Part shown: in pieces, positions 32,633 to 42,336 of the stretch
How positions within the stretch are numbered: position 1 is the stretch's first letter
How the letters are laid out: each line of letters opens with the position of its first letter
Origin: Buchnera aphidicola (Hyadaphis tataricae)
Lineage (GTDB): Bacteria > Pseudomonadota > Gammaproteobacteria > Enterobacterales > Enterobacteriaceae
Direction of reading: 5' to 3'
Assembly (NCBI RefSeq): GCF_005081445.1
Contig: NZ_CP034873.1
Location: forward strand, 62,001 to 126,000
Length of the DNA: 64,000 bases
Notes under the pieces: model-generated
What the model was told of the DNA's origin: nothing
The model's database searches: none
What the model saw: only the letters and a program-made list of their open reading frames with translations
Translations under genes and position numbers: made by a program

Positions 32633-34630
32633 ATGTTTTCAAGAAAACAATTATCTAATGCAATTCGTATTCTTAGTATTGATGCTGTTCAAACAGCTCA
32701 ATCAGGGCATCCTGGAATGCCTATGGGCATGGCAGATATTGCAGAAGTATTATGGAGAGATTTTCTCAAACATAATCCAAAAAATCCTGCTTGGAGTAAT
32801 CGTGATCGTTTTGTCTTATCTAATGGACACGGTTCAATGTTGTTATATAGTTTATTACATCTTACCGGATATGATCTCTCTATAGAAGAATTAAAAAATT
32901 TTAGACAAATTAATTCTAAAACTCCAGGGCATCCTGAAATAGATGTTACTCCAGGTGTTGAAGTGACAACTGGTCCTTTAGGGCAGGGTTTAGCTAATGC
33001 TGTTGGTATGGCGATTGCAGAGCGAATTTTAAGTTCTTATTTTAACCGAAATGAATTTAATATCGTGGATCATCATACTTGGGTTTTTGTAGGTGATGGT
33101 TGTTTAATGGAGGGTATTTCCCATGAAGTATGCTCTTTAGCAGGCACTTTAAATCTTGGTAAGTTGATTGTTTTTTATGATAAGAATGGCATTTCAATAG
33201 ATGGTCCGGTATGTAATTGGTTTACGGATGACACAGTGAAACGTTTTGAATCTTATAATTGGCATGTATTAGATAATGTTAATGGTCATGATCCAGAATC
33301 GATAATATGCAGCATCAAGAAAGCAAAATCAGTAAAAAATCAGCCTTCTATTATTATTTGTAACACTATTATTGGTTTTGGTTCGCCCAATAAGTCAGGA
33401 ACTGCAGAAATACATGGTGCTCCCTTAGGAGAAGAAGAAGTTGCTTTAACAAGAAAAAAACTAAATTGGAAATATCCTCCTTTTAAAATACCATTAGAAA
33501 TGTATAAAAAATGGAATTGTGTTAAAAAAGGTATAGAGATAGAAGAGAAATGGAAAAAAAAGTTTTTTTTCTATAAAGAAAAATATCCTAATTTAGCTGT
33601 TGAATATTTAAGAAGAGTTAATAATCAGCTCCCTAAAAACTGGTTTGAAACAGCTCAAAGTTATATTGATTACTTGCAAAACAATCCAAAAAATATAGCT
33701 AGTCGACAAGCATCACAATATGTGTTAGAAAAATTTGGAAAAATGTTACCTGAATTAATTGGTGGATCAGCAGATCTATCACCTAGTAATTTAACGAAAT
33801 GTTCTTTTTCTAATTCTATTTTTAAAAATCTTTCTGGAAATTATATTCACTATGGAGTACGCGAATTTGGTATGACTGCTATTGCTAATGGTATATTTCA
33901 TCATGGTGGTTTTATTCCATATACAGCTACTTTTTTGATCTTTTTTGAATATGCTCGTAATGCAGTGCGTATGGCTGCATTAATGAACACAAAACATATT
34001 TTTGTCTATACGCATGATTCTATTGGTTTAGGTGAAGATGGTCCTACACATCAACCCATTGAACAATTAGCCACTTTAAGAATGACTCCAAATCTAGATG
34101 TTTGGCGGCCTAGTGATCAAGTAGAAACAGCATGTGCTTGGAAATATGCAATAGAAAAAAAATCAGGACCTACAGCTCTTATTTTATCTCGTCAGATGCT
34201 TTTTCAATCTGAAAAAAATTTAACACAGTTAAAAAATATTGCTCGTGGAGCATATGTGTTATATGAATCTAAAGCATTACTAGATTTAATTTTTATTTCG
34301 ACAGGATCAGAAGTTCACATTACTTTATTGGCAGCAAAAAAAATTGTTTCTTTAGGATATTCTGTCAGAGTTGTCTCAATGCCTTCTACTGATATTTTTG
34401 ATAGACAGGATGATACATATAAAGAATCTGTTTTACCGTCTAATTTTAATAAAAAAATTGCAATAGAAGCTGGTGTAGAAGACTTTTGGTACAAATATAT
34501 AGGTCTGAATGGCGTAATTATTGGCATGAAAACATTTGGAGAATCTGCTCCAGCAGAACATTTATTTAAAAAGTTTGGTTTTAGTGTAGATAACATAGTT
34601 AATAAAGCAATGATGTTATTAACATCTTAA
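32633..34630 (+). CDS. tktB: transketolase
   Basis: Thiamine-diphosphate enzyme of the pentose phosphate pathway, supplying ribose 5-phosphate for histidine and nucleotides and erythrose 4-phosphate for aromatics. It is 665 residues against 667 for E. coli TktB. The ThDP motif [12 protein letters not shown]...NKNG-type region is intact (GDG...[15 protein letters not shown]), and the pyrimidine domain has [12 protein letters not shown] and [20 protein letters not shown] precedes the ATG. The symbol tktB is assigned from the talA-tktB pairing; the sequence alone does not separate TktA from TktB. Confidence 0.95.
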   Translation: MFSRKQLSNAIRILSIDAVQTAQSGHPGMPMGMADIAEVLWRDFLKHNPKNPAWSNRDRFVLSNGHGSMLLYSLLHLTGYDLSIEELKNFRQINSKTPGHPEIDVTPGVEVTTGPLGQGLANAVGMAIAERILSSYFNRNEFNIVDHHTWVFVGDGCLMEGISHEVCSLAGTLNLGKLIVFYDKNGISIDGPVCNWFTDDTVKRFESYNWHVLDNVNGHDPESIICSIKKAKSVKNQPSIIICNTIIGFGSPNKSGTAEIHGAPLGEEEVALTRKKLNWKYPPFKIPLEMYKKWNCVKKGIEIEEKWKKKFFFYKEKYPNLAVEYLRRVNNQLPKNWFETAQSYIDYLQNNPKNIASRQASQYVLEKFGKMLPELIGGSADLSPSNLTKCSFSNSIFKNLSGNYIHYGVREFGMTAIANGIFHHGGFIPYTATFLIFFEYARNAVRMAALMNTKHIFVYTHDSIGLGEDGPTHQPIEQLATLRMTPNLDVWRPSDQVETACAWKYAIEKKSGPTALILSRQMLFQSEKNLTQLKNIARGAYVLYESKALLDLIFISTGSEVHITLLAAKKIVSLGYSVRVVSMPSTDIFDRQDDTYKESVLPSNFNKKIAIEAGVEDFWYKYIGLNGVIIGMKTFGESAPAEHLFKKFGFSVDNIVNKAMMLLTS

Positions 34631-34656
34631 ATTTTATTTAATAATTTTTAAGAGAT

Positions 34657-34680
34657 ATGGGGCTTAATTTTTTGCCCCAT
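34657..34680 (+). terminator. GC-rich hairpin after tktB
   Basis: ATGGGGC pairs with GCCCCAT across a 10-nt T-rich loop, 27 bp past the tktB stop and 52 bp before dapE. The stem is one of the most GC-rich short segments in the region. No T-run follows, so termination may be partial. Confidence 0.55.
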
Positions 34681-34731
34681 TGATGTTGAATGTGAAAAAA
34701 TATTTATAAAATAAAAAAATTTAGGAACAAT

Positions 34732-35859
34732 ATGACTTGCTCAATAACCCAATTAGCACAAACATTAATCCGTATTCCATCTATTAGCCCTCAAGACTTA
34801 GGATGTCAAAATATTATTATAAAACGTTTACGTAAACTAGGATTTCAAATTAATACTATCAACGTGAATAATACTAAAAATTTTTGGGCTTATAAGGGTG
34901 TAGGAAAGACTTTAACATTTGCAGGACATACAGATGTAGTTTCTCCAGGCAATGAAGAGTGTTGGGATAATCATCCATTTAAACCTATTATTAAAAATGG
35001 ATTTTTGTTTGGTAGGGGGTCAGTAGATATGAAGGGCGCATTATCAGCAATGATTATTGCTGCTGAAAGATTTATAAAAAAATTTCCAAACTACAAAGGA
35101 CGTTTATCTTTTCTTATTACTTCAGATGAAGAATCTACTGCTATTGATGGTACTGTTAAAGTGGTCGAATACTTAAAATCTCAACATGACACGATTAATT
35201 ATTGTGTAATAGGAGAGCCGTCAAGCATTGCTATTGTAGGAGATGTTGTAAAAAATGGGAGACGTGGTTCAATAACTGCTGATGTTATCATTCATGGTAT
35301 ACAAGGACATATTGCTTATCCTCATTTAGCTGAAAATCCAATACACAAAGGAATACCTGTTATTTTAAAAATTTTATCTATTAAATTTGATAGTGGTAAT
35401 AATTATTTTTCTCCAACTGCTATTAATGTTTCTAATATTCATGCTGGAGATGGTTCCAATAATGTCATTCCAGGAAACTTGTTTGTCCAATTCAATGTCC
35501 GATTTAGTACAGAAATTTCTGATGTTCAAATTAAAAACAAAATTATAGATGTTTTAGATAAAAGTAATTTAAATTATACCATAAAATGGTTTCTGTCTGC
35601 TCAACCATTTTTTAGTCAAAAGAGCGTTTTAGCAGATTCTGTAATAAAATCGATCGTATCTTATAATAAAAAAGAACCTATTTTTTCTACTGATGGAGGC
35701 ACTTCTGATGGACGGTTTATTGCATCAATGGGTTCTGAAATCGTTGAACTCGGCTTGGTTAATAGTACAATTCATAAAGTGAATGAGTGCGTAAAAATAT
35801 TAGATTTGCAATTATTAAGTTTAATGTATGAAAATATTATGAAAGAATTACTCACTTAA
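34732..35859 (+). CDS. dapE: succinyl-diaminopimelate desuccinylase
   Basis: Zinc metallopeptidase-family enzyme of the lysine/DAP pathway. It is 375 residues, the same as E. coli. Metal and catalytic motifs: [37 protein letters not shown] (catalytic and metal glutamates), and near the C-terminus [11 protein letters not shown] with the final histidine in [17 protein letters not shown] lies before the ATG. Together with dapA at 36267 it covers two steps toward DAP, needed for both lysine and peptidoglycan. Confidence 0.97.
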   Translation: MTCSITQLAQTLIRIPSISPQDLGCQNIIIKRLRKLGFQINTINVNNTKNFWAYKGVGKTLTFAGHTDVVSPGNEECWDNHPFKPIIKNGFLFGRGSVDMKGALSAMIIAAERFIKKFPNYKGRLSFLITSDEESTAIDGTVKVVEYLKSQHDTINYCVIGEPSSIAIVGDVVKNGRRGSITADVIIHGIQGHIAYPHLAENPIHKGIPVILKILSIKFDSGNNYFSPTAINVSNIHAGDGSNNVIPGNLFVQFNVRFSTEISDVQIKNKIIDVLDKSNLNYTIKWFLSAQPFFSQKSVLADSVIKSIVSYNKKEPIFSTDGGTSDGRFIASMGSEIVELGLVNSTIHKVNECVKILDLQLLSLMYENIMKELLT

Positions 35860-35913
35860 TCTTGAACATGTTTTTCTATATTTGTACATTATAAAAAATT
35901 TTTAGAAACGATA

Positions 35914-35957
35914 CTGCATTAACAATGCAGAATATCATAAAGATACTCTGCATCTTT
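35914..35957 (+). terminator. overlapping alternative hairpins after dapE
   Basis: CTGCATT (35914-35920) can pair with AATGCAG (35924-35930). The same AATGCAG region can instead pair further downstream: ATGCAGA (35925-35931) with TCTGCAT (35947-35953), extended inward by TATC/GATA, followed by CTTTTATTG. The second form looks like a terminator for dapE. The two folds are mutually exclusive. Confidence 0.55.
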
Positions 35958-36019
35958 TATTGACTTATTAGAATCTTGATAAATGATTTTTAGATATTTT
36001 TTCTATACTACATAATTGT

Positions 36020-36247
36020 TTATATAGGAGGAAATATATCATAATTGTTTTTTTGTAAATCTTTGTCGTCACTTGGAATATTATATTCTTGATTCATATT
36101 TGGAATAAATACATCTTTTGGTATGATCAGTTTCTTTAGTTGTTTTTGTGCTTCATGAAATAAAAGATCATTATCTCTTTCTATATCTACTAATGTACAA
36201 GATGTGATTAAAAATATATTGAATATTTGAAAGATGATTTTAAGCAT
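36020..36247 (-). CDS. bamC: minimal BamC-like lipoprotein, N-terminal segment only
   Basis: Lies just after dapA on the same strand, the place of bamC (nlpB) in E. coli. From the ATG at 36247, 20 nt past the dapA stop, it encodes 75 residues: a short lipoprotein signal (LKIIFQIFNIFLITSC, cysteine at residue 17) and a segment matching the unstructured BamC N-terminus, where KDVFIPNMNQEYNIP and YDIFPP correspond to AGMILPVTSGDYAIP and LDIRPP. E. coli BamC has 344 residues; both helix-grip domains are absent. The retained part is the one that contacts BamD. In-frame ATGs at 36289 and 36307 would overlap dapA. Confidence 0.75.
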   Translation of the reverse strand: MLKIIFQIFNIFLITSCTLVDIERDNDLLFHEAQKQLKKLIIPKDVFIPNMNQEYNIPSDDKDLQKNNYDIFPPI

Positions 36248-36266
36248 AAAAGATGTTTTTTTATTT

Positions 36267-37151
36267 TTAATGTTGTTGAATTTTAGCATTTTGAATGGCT
36301 TTTTCAAGTTGTAAACATGTAAATTTTGAAGCTGATGTCATCGGTAAACGAAGTGTATTATATTTGATCAAACCTATTTTTTGAGCTAACCATTTTACTG
36401 GTATAGGATTTGATTCTAAAAATAAAGCTTCATGTAAATACATCAATCTTTGATTTATTAATCTTGCTTTTATAAACTCACCTTTTAATGCATATGAACA
36501 GAGTTTTGTCATTTCTCTAGCTGCGATATTAGCTGTCACTGATATGACACCGTTTCCTCCTAACTGTATAAAATCTAATGCTGTAATATCATCTCCACTA
36601 ATTAGTAAAAAATCATTTGGCACTGATGCTTTTATTTTATTAATTCTTGATAAATCACCAGTGGCTTCTTTAATTCCTATAATATTTTTAAAAACAGATA
36701 GTTTGGATATTGTTTCTGGTAATAAATCGCATCCAGTACGACTAGGAACATTATATAAAATCTGAGGTAATTCAGTGTTTTCTGAAATAGCTTTAAAATG
36801 TTGATATAATCCTGTTTGTGTAGGTTTATTATAATATGGTGTAACAGTTAAACAGGCAGCAATGCCAGAGTTTTCAAATCTCTGTGTTAAAGATACAGCT
36901 TCTGTTGTCGCATTTGCACCAGTTCCTGCGATAATCGGAATGCGATCATCTGCTAATTCTAAAGTAAGCATAACTACTTTTATATGTTCCTCTTGACTTA
37001 ATGTTGCAGATTCTCCAGTTGTTCCAATAGAAACGATTGCTGTAGTTTTATTCAATACATGATAATCTACTAATTTTTTCAAACTTGTACGACAGATTTG
37101 ACCTTTTTCATCCATGGGTGTAATGAGTGCAACAATACTTCCTGTGAACAT
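36267..37151 (-). CDS. dapA: 4-hydroxy-tetrahydrodipicolinate synthase
   Basis: First committed step of lysine/DAP synthesis, condensing pyruvate with aspartate semialdehyde. It is 294 residues against 292 in E. coli. The TIM-barrel motifs are intact: [14 protein letters not shown], the catalytic tyrosine in [10 protein letters not shown], and the Schiff-base lysine in [17 protein letters not shown], a strong ribosome site, precedes the ATG at 37151. The short bamC follows on the same strand. Confidence 0.97.
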   Translation of the reverse strand: MFTGSIVALITPMDEKGQICRTSLKKLVDYHVLNKTTAIVSIGTTGESATLSQEEHIKVVMLTLELADDRIPIIAGTGANATTEAVSLTQRFENSGIAACLTVTPYYNKPTQTGLYQHFKAISENTELPQILYNVPSRTGCDLLPETISKLSVFKNIIGIKEATGDLSRINKIKASVPNDFLLISGDDITALDFIQLGGNGVISVTANIAAREMTKLCSYALKGEFIKARLINQRLMYLHEALFLESNPIPVKWLAQKIGLIKYNTLRLPMTSASKFTCLQLEKAIQNAKIQQH

Positions 37152-37844
37152 TAATTATCCTCCTGAATAAAAAAATTTTCAACATGTTCAATGTTTCTTT
37201 GAATGATTATATTTTTTAAAAATATATTATTTTCAATGTACAAAGATTATTTAATACTTGCTATATCGTTAATTGTGAATCATTAATTATAGAATTCACA
37301 ATTGTATAAGTCGTATGTTATACAATGAACATACTAGAATCTAAAACTGATGCTCTGTAATTTATTTTATTAATGATTTTAAAACACTAATAAAAATATT
37401 ATATTTTTATACAAAAGATAATATCTTATTTTTTATGATAATAGCTATAGATGGGATGATAAAATTTATAATATGAGAGAGAAATCATTATGATTTAAAA
37501 AATTTTAAAATTTTAGAAAGTATGCTTTTAACATTATTTTTTTAAAATGTCACTTGATGTAAAAGTCATGTTTTGTTAATTTTTTATGATTAAGAATGTG
37601 TGTTTATTGCAAGATTCACTATAAAAAATATTTTATACTAAAATAGTAATGATATTACAAATTTAATTTGTATTAACTGTTTTTTATTATAATATATTTT
37701 ATAAATCTTAATCCAAAAATTTGATAATGTAGTAATCTTGTTTTATAAACAAGATATAAACATTTTTATATTTTAGTAAAACTACTAAATATCATTATAT
37801 TTAGTAGCGTAATGTTTTAATTAAAACATAGTATTTTGCAGCTA
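37152..37844. other. 693-bp non-coding region between dapA and aroC
   Basis: No reading frame here looks like a protein, and no RNA family is recognisable. It is extremely AT-rich. It contains an inverted repeat at 37271-37303 (10-bp arms, 13-nt loop) and three hairpins near the aroC end. The right third is the aroC 3' region and the left edge should hold the dapA promoter. The remainder may be the eroded remnant of a lost gene, but nothing identifies which. Confidence 0.6.
37735..37829 (-). terminator. three tandem hairpins downstream of aroC
   Basis: In the direction of aroC transcription come: an 18-bp perfect palindrome at 37812-37829 (ATGTTTTAATTAAAACAT); an 11-bp stem with a 4-nt loop at 37782-37807, followed on the minus strand by TTTT; and a 9-bp stem with a 3-nt loop at 37735-37755. 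The middle one has terminator form. The set begins 16 bp past the aroC stop. Confidence 0.7.
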
Positions 37845-38909
37845 TTATGATTTACTACATTGTCCTTGAAATCGCAATAAGTGGTCCATTAATACAATTG
37901 CTGCCATTGCTTCTGTTATTGGTACAGCACGAATACCTACACATGGATCATGTCGACCTTTAACACTTATTTCTACTTGTTCTTTATTTTTGTTTATTGT
38001 CTTGCCTGTTTTTCTGATGCTTGACGTTGGTTTAAATGCTACTTTTATAACAATATTTTCTCCGTTGCTAATACCCCCTAAAATTCCTCCAGAATGATTA
38101 GTAGTAAATCCTTTTGACGTTATTTCATCACGATGTTCGCTGCCTTTTTGTTGAATGACCGAACAACCATCTCCAATTTCTACCGCTTTTGAAGCATTTA
38201 TACTCATTAATGCATGTGCTAAATCAGCATCGAGACGATCAAAAACTGGTTCTCCAAGACCAACGGGGACATTTTCAATAACAAGAGTAACTTGCGCTCC
38301 AATTGAATCACCGGTTTTTTTTAAATATTTTATTAATTCTTCTAGCTCGAAGATTTTTTCAGGATCAGAACAAAAAAAACTATTTTTTTCTCTTTCTTTC
38401 CAAGATTTAAATGAACAATTAATATGGCCCATGGCTGATAAATATGCGCCTATTTTAACATTATATTTTTGTTTGAGATATTTTTTTGCAACAGCTCCTG
38501 CAGCAACTCGCATAGCAGTTTCACGAGCAGATGATCTTCCTCCTCCACGATAATCTCTGATTCCATATTTTTTTTCATAAGTGTAATCAGCATGACCTGG
38601 TCTAAATACATCTTTAATATCTTCATAATCTTTTGAACGTTGATCGCTATTGTAAATGATTAAACCAATACTAGTACCAGTGGTTATTCCATTAAACACT
38701 CCGGACAAAATTTGAACTTGATCTAATTCACGACGAGGAGTGGTATAACGAGAAACGCCGGGTCTTCTACGATTCAAATCGTGCTGTAAGTCTATACAAG
38801 ACAACTCAAGACCTGGCGGAGTACCATCAATGATGCATCCTAATGCGGTACCGTGTGACTCTCCAAACGTGGTGACACAAAAATTTTTACCAATCGTATT
38901 TCCAGACAT
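37845..38909 (-). CDS. aroC: chorismate synthase
   Basis: Last step of the shikimate pathway, making chorismate for aromatic amino acids with reduced FMN as cofactor. It is 354 residues against 361 in E. coli. Signatures: [50 protein letters not shown] and the C-terminal [14 protein letters not shown]. The ribosome site is weak. Divergent from smrB with 227 bp between, in which I see no further gene. Confidence 0.97.
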   Translation of the reverse strand: MSGNTIGKNFCVTTFGESHGTALGCIIDGTPPGLELSCIDLQHDLNRRRPGVSRYTTPRRELDQVQILSGVFNGITTGTSIGLIIYNSDQRSKDYEDIKDVFRPGHADYTYEKKYGIRDYRGGGRSSARETAMRVAAGAVAKKYLKQKYNVKIGAYLSAMGHINCSFKSWKEREKNSFFCSDPEKIFELEELIKYLKKTGDSIGAQVTLVIENVPVGLGEPVFDRLDADLAHALMSINASKAVEIGDGCSVIQQKGSEHRDEITSKGFTTNHSGGILGGISNGENIVIKVAFKPTSSIRKTGKTINKNKEQVEISVKGRHDPCVGIRAVPITEAMAAIVLMDHLLRFQGQCSKS

Positions 38910-39136
38910 ATATTTTTCTATTATTTTTGTTAAAATGAAATATTACAACTATACAGAAGAAATATAAAAAATCATTTTTTATTTTTAAATATTATCAAAA
39001 TAATATATCTTGAGATGTAAAAAATTACTAATTATAACATTTTTTATTTGTTGTTTTTATAAAAACTAAATTATATAATTATTAAACAAATAACAAATGA
39101 AATGTATTTTCAATATGACATGTTTTGGTGAAAATT

Positions 39137-39670
39137 ATGAATAAAAATCAGACTAGCAGTGCCAATAGCAATTTTTTATTTCGTCAATATCTTAATGGCA
39201 CTCGTGAGATCGTACAAGATACTATTTTTCATCCTAGAATCCATAACCACAATCATACTAGCACAATGTCTAAACGTATTATATTCGAGCAAAATGCTCA
39301 TAGTCATTATTTTTCTTATAGAAATAAAAAAGATTTATTTAAAGATAATCCAGTGTCTTATATTAGAAATAAACGTTCTTTTAATATTTTGAAAAATTTA
39401 AAACATGGAAAATATGATCCGGATATTTTTCTTGATTTACATGGATTGAATCAATATCAAGCGCAAAAAGCATTAGGTGAGTTGATTACGACATGTCAAA
39501 AAGAAAAAATATTTTGTGCACATATTATGCATGGACATGGTAAGCATATCTTAAAAAAGCAAACTCCTTTTTGGCTATCTCAACATCCAGATATAATAGC
39601 ATTTCATCAAGCTCCGAAAATGTTTGGGAGCGATGCTGCAATTATTGTTTTAATTGAACTTAAAATTTAA
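39137..39670 (+). CDS. smrB: SmrB-type ribosome-collision endonuclease (YfcN)
   Basis: In E. coli SmrB cleaves mRNA between collided ribosomes to start rescue. The ATG at 39137 gives 177 residues against 183. The N-terminal helix that contacts the ribosome is kept (FRQYLNGTREIVQDTI), and the Smr domain has the catalytic DLHGL at about residue 100 and MHGHGKHILK, plus HQAPKMFGSDAAIIVLIEL at the end. The ribosome site GGTGAAA is weak. Retention in a genome this small suggests that ribosome quality control still matters. Confidence 0.94.
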   Translation: MNKNQTSSANSNFLFRQYLNGTREIVQDTIFHPRIHNHNHTSTMSKRIIFEQNAHSHYFSYRNKKDLFKDNPVSYIRNKRSFNILKNLKHGKYDPDIFLDLHGLNQYQAQKALGELITTCQKEKIFCAHIMHGHGKHILKKQTPFWLSQHPDIIAFHQAPKMFGSDAAIIVLIELKI

Positions 39671-40110
39671 ATGATTTAGTAAAGAAGTTGTACTTAAATA
39701 TTTTTTGGAAAAAAACATTTATATGCGTTTTGTTGAATAATTTCTATATTTTAATATTAATTATCTTCAATAAATTATCAACTTATATTGATGTTCTTGT
39801 TCTATCTTTTTTATCCAAAATAATAATGATTATATATGATCTAAAAACTCTTGTTCTGTTTTCAATGTAAAAATTTTTTATTTTTTTTAATTAACTTCTA
39901 TTATATTGTATATTAATATATTGATATATAACAATTTTTTATTTGTTATGTGTTCATTGTATAATAATATAACTTTTCTTATATTTATTATTACATCATT
40001 ATAATTCATGTTGTTATGATCATAAAATATTTCAAAAGCCCTTTTTTGGGTTTTTTTATTTTTAAGAGTTCGAATTTGCATAGACAAAAAATTTTTAAGG
40101 AATTTTTAAT
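39671..40110. other. 440-bp non-coding leader region upstream of hisG
   Basis: No convincing gene. Short open frames on either strand here are low-complexity and lack ribosome sites. A TATAAT at 39960-39965 could be a -10 box, without a good -35 partner at the usual spacing. A terminator hairpin at 40034-40055 lies in the last 80 bp before hisG. Confidence 0.6.
40034..40063 (+). promoter_or_regulatory. attenuator-like terminator before hisG
   Basis: AAAAGCCC pairs with GGGTTTTT (one G-T wobble) around a six-T loop, followed by TTATTTTTAAG. It lies about 50 bp upstream of the hisG start in the sense direction, where the enterobacterial his attenuator lies. No leader peptide with a run of His codons is visible; one frame has CAT CAT and a third CAT ten codons later, but no start codon. 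So a terminator survives without its translational sensor. Confidence 0.6.
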
Positions 40111-41010
40111 ATGTTAGATAACTATCGTGTACGTATAGCAATGCAAAAAACTGGTCGATTAAGTACTGATTCTATAAAATTACTCGCTTGCTGCGGTATT
40201 AAAATTAATTTACAAAAGCAAAAACTCATTGCATTTGCTGAAAATATGCCTATTGATGTCATGTTAGTTCGTGATGATGATATTCCTGGATTGGTCATGG
40301 ATGGTGTGGTAGATCTGGGTATTGTTGGAGAGAATGTGCTTGAAGAAGAACTGTTACACCGTAAATCACAAAAATGTGAATATTCATATCAAACATTAAG
40401 ACGACTTGATTTTGGAGTATGTAGATTATCTTTGGCGCTTCCCTTAAATACTGAATATTCTAGTATAGAATCTTTGAAAAATTTTAGAATAGCAACCTCT
40501 TATCCACATTTGTTAAAAAAATATTTAGATGATAAAAACATTCCGTTTAAATCTTGTAAGTTAAATGGATCTGTTGAAGTAGCGCCTAGAGTTGGTTTGG
40601 CAGATGCCATTTGTGATTTAGTTTCAACAGGAGCAACTTTAGAAGCTAATGGATTGCGTGAAGTACAAGTTATTTATCATTCTTATGCATGTTTAATTTG
40701 TAAAAATGGAGATATAAATAATATGAAAAAAGAAATTATTAATAAACTCATGACACGTATTCAAGGTGTAATTAAAGCGCGTGAATCGAAATATATCATG
40801 TTACATGCTCCAATTAAAAAACTAGACGCGGTAATATCTTTATTACATGGAGCGGAAAGACCAACTATTTTAAAGTTAGCAGGTGATGAAAATCGAGTAG
40901 CCATGCATATGGTCAGTAGTGAGACATTATTTTGGGAAACAATGGAAAAGTTAAAATTTTTAGGAGCTAGTTCTATTTTAGTTTTGCCAATCGAAAAAAT
41001 GATGGAGTAA
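40111..41010 (+). CDS. hisG: ATP phosphoribosyltransferase
   Basis: First step of histidine synthesis, joining PRPP and ATP. It is 299 residues, the same as E. coli HisG, i.e. the long form with a C-terminal regulatory ACT-like domain (about residues 225-299). Key segments: [11 protein letters not shown] at the N-terminus, [12 protein letters not shown], and the PRPP loop [19 protein letters not shown] lies before the ATG. First gene of the compact hisGDCBHAFI operon; the regulatory domain is still present. Confidence 0.97.
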   Translation: MLDNYRVRIAMQKTGRLSTDSIKLLACCGIKINLQKQKLIAFAENMPIDVMLVRDDDIPGLVMDGVVDLGIVGENVLEEELLHRKSQKCEYSYQTLRRLDFGVCRLSLALPLNTEYSSIESLKNFRIATSYPHLLKKYLDDKNIPFKSCKLNGSVEVAPRVGLADAICDLVSTGATLEANGLREVQVIYHSYACLICKNGDINNMKKEIINKLMTRIQGVIKARESKYIMLHAPIKKLDAVISLLHGAERPTILKLAGDENRVAMHMVSSETLFWETMEKLKFLGASSILVLPIEKMME

Positions 41011-41016
41011 ATAACA

Positions 41017-42336
41017 ATGATGACAGATGTGAAGAATCTTATTTTTTGGAATAAGTTAAATTCTCATGACCAAAAAAAAATATTATGTAGACCTGTTTTA
41101 CAGACGGGTGGAAAAATAAAAAAAGTTGTAAAAAAAATTATAAAAGATGTGCAATGTTTTGGTGATCAAGCTATACAAAATTACTCTATATTATTCGATA
41201 AAATTCGTATAAAAGATTTACAGGTTTCGAAAGGAGAAATATCTGAATCGTCTTATGATATAAGCAAAAAATTAAAAAATGCAATTTTAATTGCAAAAAA
41301 AAACATTACATCTTTTCATGAAGCGCAAATGTCATCAAATGTAGATATAGAAACGCAATCTGGAGTGCGTTGTCAACAAATATATTTACCCCTAAATTCT
41401 ATTGGTATTTATATTCCTAGCGGTACGGCAACTTTATTCTCAACTGTTTTGATGCTTGCAATACCCGCTCAAATTGCTGGATGTAAACAAATAGTACTAT
41501 GCTCACCGCCTCCAATCAGTAAAAAAATATTATACGCATCGAATGTTTGTGGTATTGATAAAATATTTCGCGTTGGTGGAGCTCAAGCTATAGCTGCCCT
41601 TGCTTTTGGCACTGAAACAGTACCTAAAGTTGATAAAATCTTTGGTCCAGGGAATGCATATGTTACAGAAGCAAAACGACAAGTAAGTTCTGTTTTTAAT
41701 GGATCGTCTATAGATATGTTAGCAGGACCATCAGAATTATTGATTATTGCTGATAAGTATGCTAACGCAGATTTTATTGCTTCTGATTTATTATCACAAG
41801 CTGAACATGGCACTTCTTCTCAAGTAATTTTATTAACTCCTTGTATAAAGTTAGCTCATAAAGTCATTATTGCTCTAAATCAACAAATTAAGACATTAAG
41901 TAGATTACTGGAGATTGAAGCGGTTTTGAAAAATAGCGTGATTATTGTTACCAAGGATTTATCGGAATGTATTAACATATCTAATATGTATGCACCGGAA
42001 CATCTAATTATTCAAACTCAAGAACCTAGAACAATTCTCAATCATATTTTAAATGCTAGTTCTGTTTTTTTAGGAGCATGGTCTCCAGAATCTGCAGGAG
42101 ACTATGCTTCTGGTACAAATCATGTTTTACCCACTTATGGAAAATCTAACGTTGATTCAGCCTTAGGCGTAGCTGATTTTCAAAAACGTATATTGGTTCA
42201 AGAGCTAACTTCTGAAGGATTATTGAATATAGCTAATACTTTAGAAATTTTATCTTCTGAAGAAAAACTTCAAGCTCATAAACATGCTGTCAAAATTCGA
42301 GCTGATTTTTTAAAGGGAAAAAAATATGATAGATAA
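41017..42336 (+). CDS. hisD: histidinol dehydrogenase
   Basis: Last two steps of histidine synthesis, oxidising histidinol to histidine with zinc and NAD. It is 439 residues against 434 in E. coli. Conserved: GVRCQQIYLPL, LYIPSGTATLFSTVLML-type region, GGAQAIAALAFGTE, KIFGPGNAYVTEAKR, AGPSELL, SQAEHG and PESAGDYASGTNHVLPT (zinc and catalytic histidines). Of two adjacent ATGs the first has GGAG at the better spacing. The end overlaps hisC by 11 bp. Confidence 0.97.
   Translation: MMTDVKNLIFWNKLNSHDQKKILCRPVLQTGGKIKKVVKKIIKDVQCFGDQAIQNYSILFDKIRIKDLQVSKGEISESSYDISKKLKNAILIAKKNITSFHEAQMSSNVDIETQSGVRCQQIYLPLNSIGIYIPSGTATLFSTVLMLAIPAQIAGCKQIVLCSPPPISKKILYASNVCGIDKIFRVGGAQAIAALAFGTETVPKVDKIFGPGNAYVTEAKRQVSSVFNGSSIDMLAGPSELLIIADKYANADFIASDLLSQAEHGTSSQVILLTPCIKLAHKVIIALNQQIKTLSRLLEIEAVLKNSVIIVTKDLSECINISNMYAPEHLIIQTQEPRTILNHILNASSVFLGAWSPESAGDYASGTNHVLPTYGKSNVDSALGVADFQKRILVQELTSEGLLNIANTLEILSSEEKLQAHKHAVKIRADFLKGKKYDR

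Noticed and set aside
39688..39870. 60-codon hydrophobic open frame upstream of hisG
   Set aside because: Low-complexity Ile/Leu/Phe sequence with no ribosome site and no family resemblance; expected by chance at this AT content.
39887..40087. 66-codon minus-strand frame covering the his leader
   Set aside because: Low complexity, no ribosome site, and antisense to the attenuator hairpin; chance ORF.
40016..40117. 33-codon frame running through the his terminator and overlapping the hisG start
   Set aside because: Only one His codon, no Shine-Dalgarno, and it translates through the hairpin; not a credible leader peptide.
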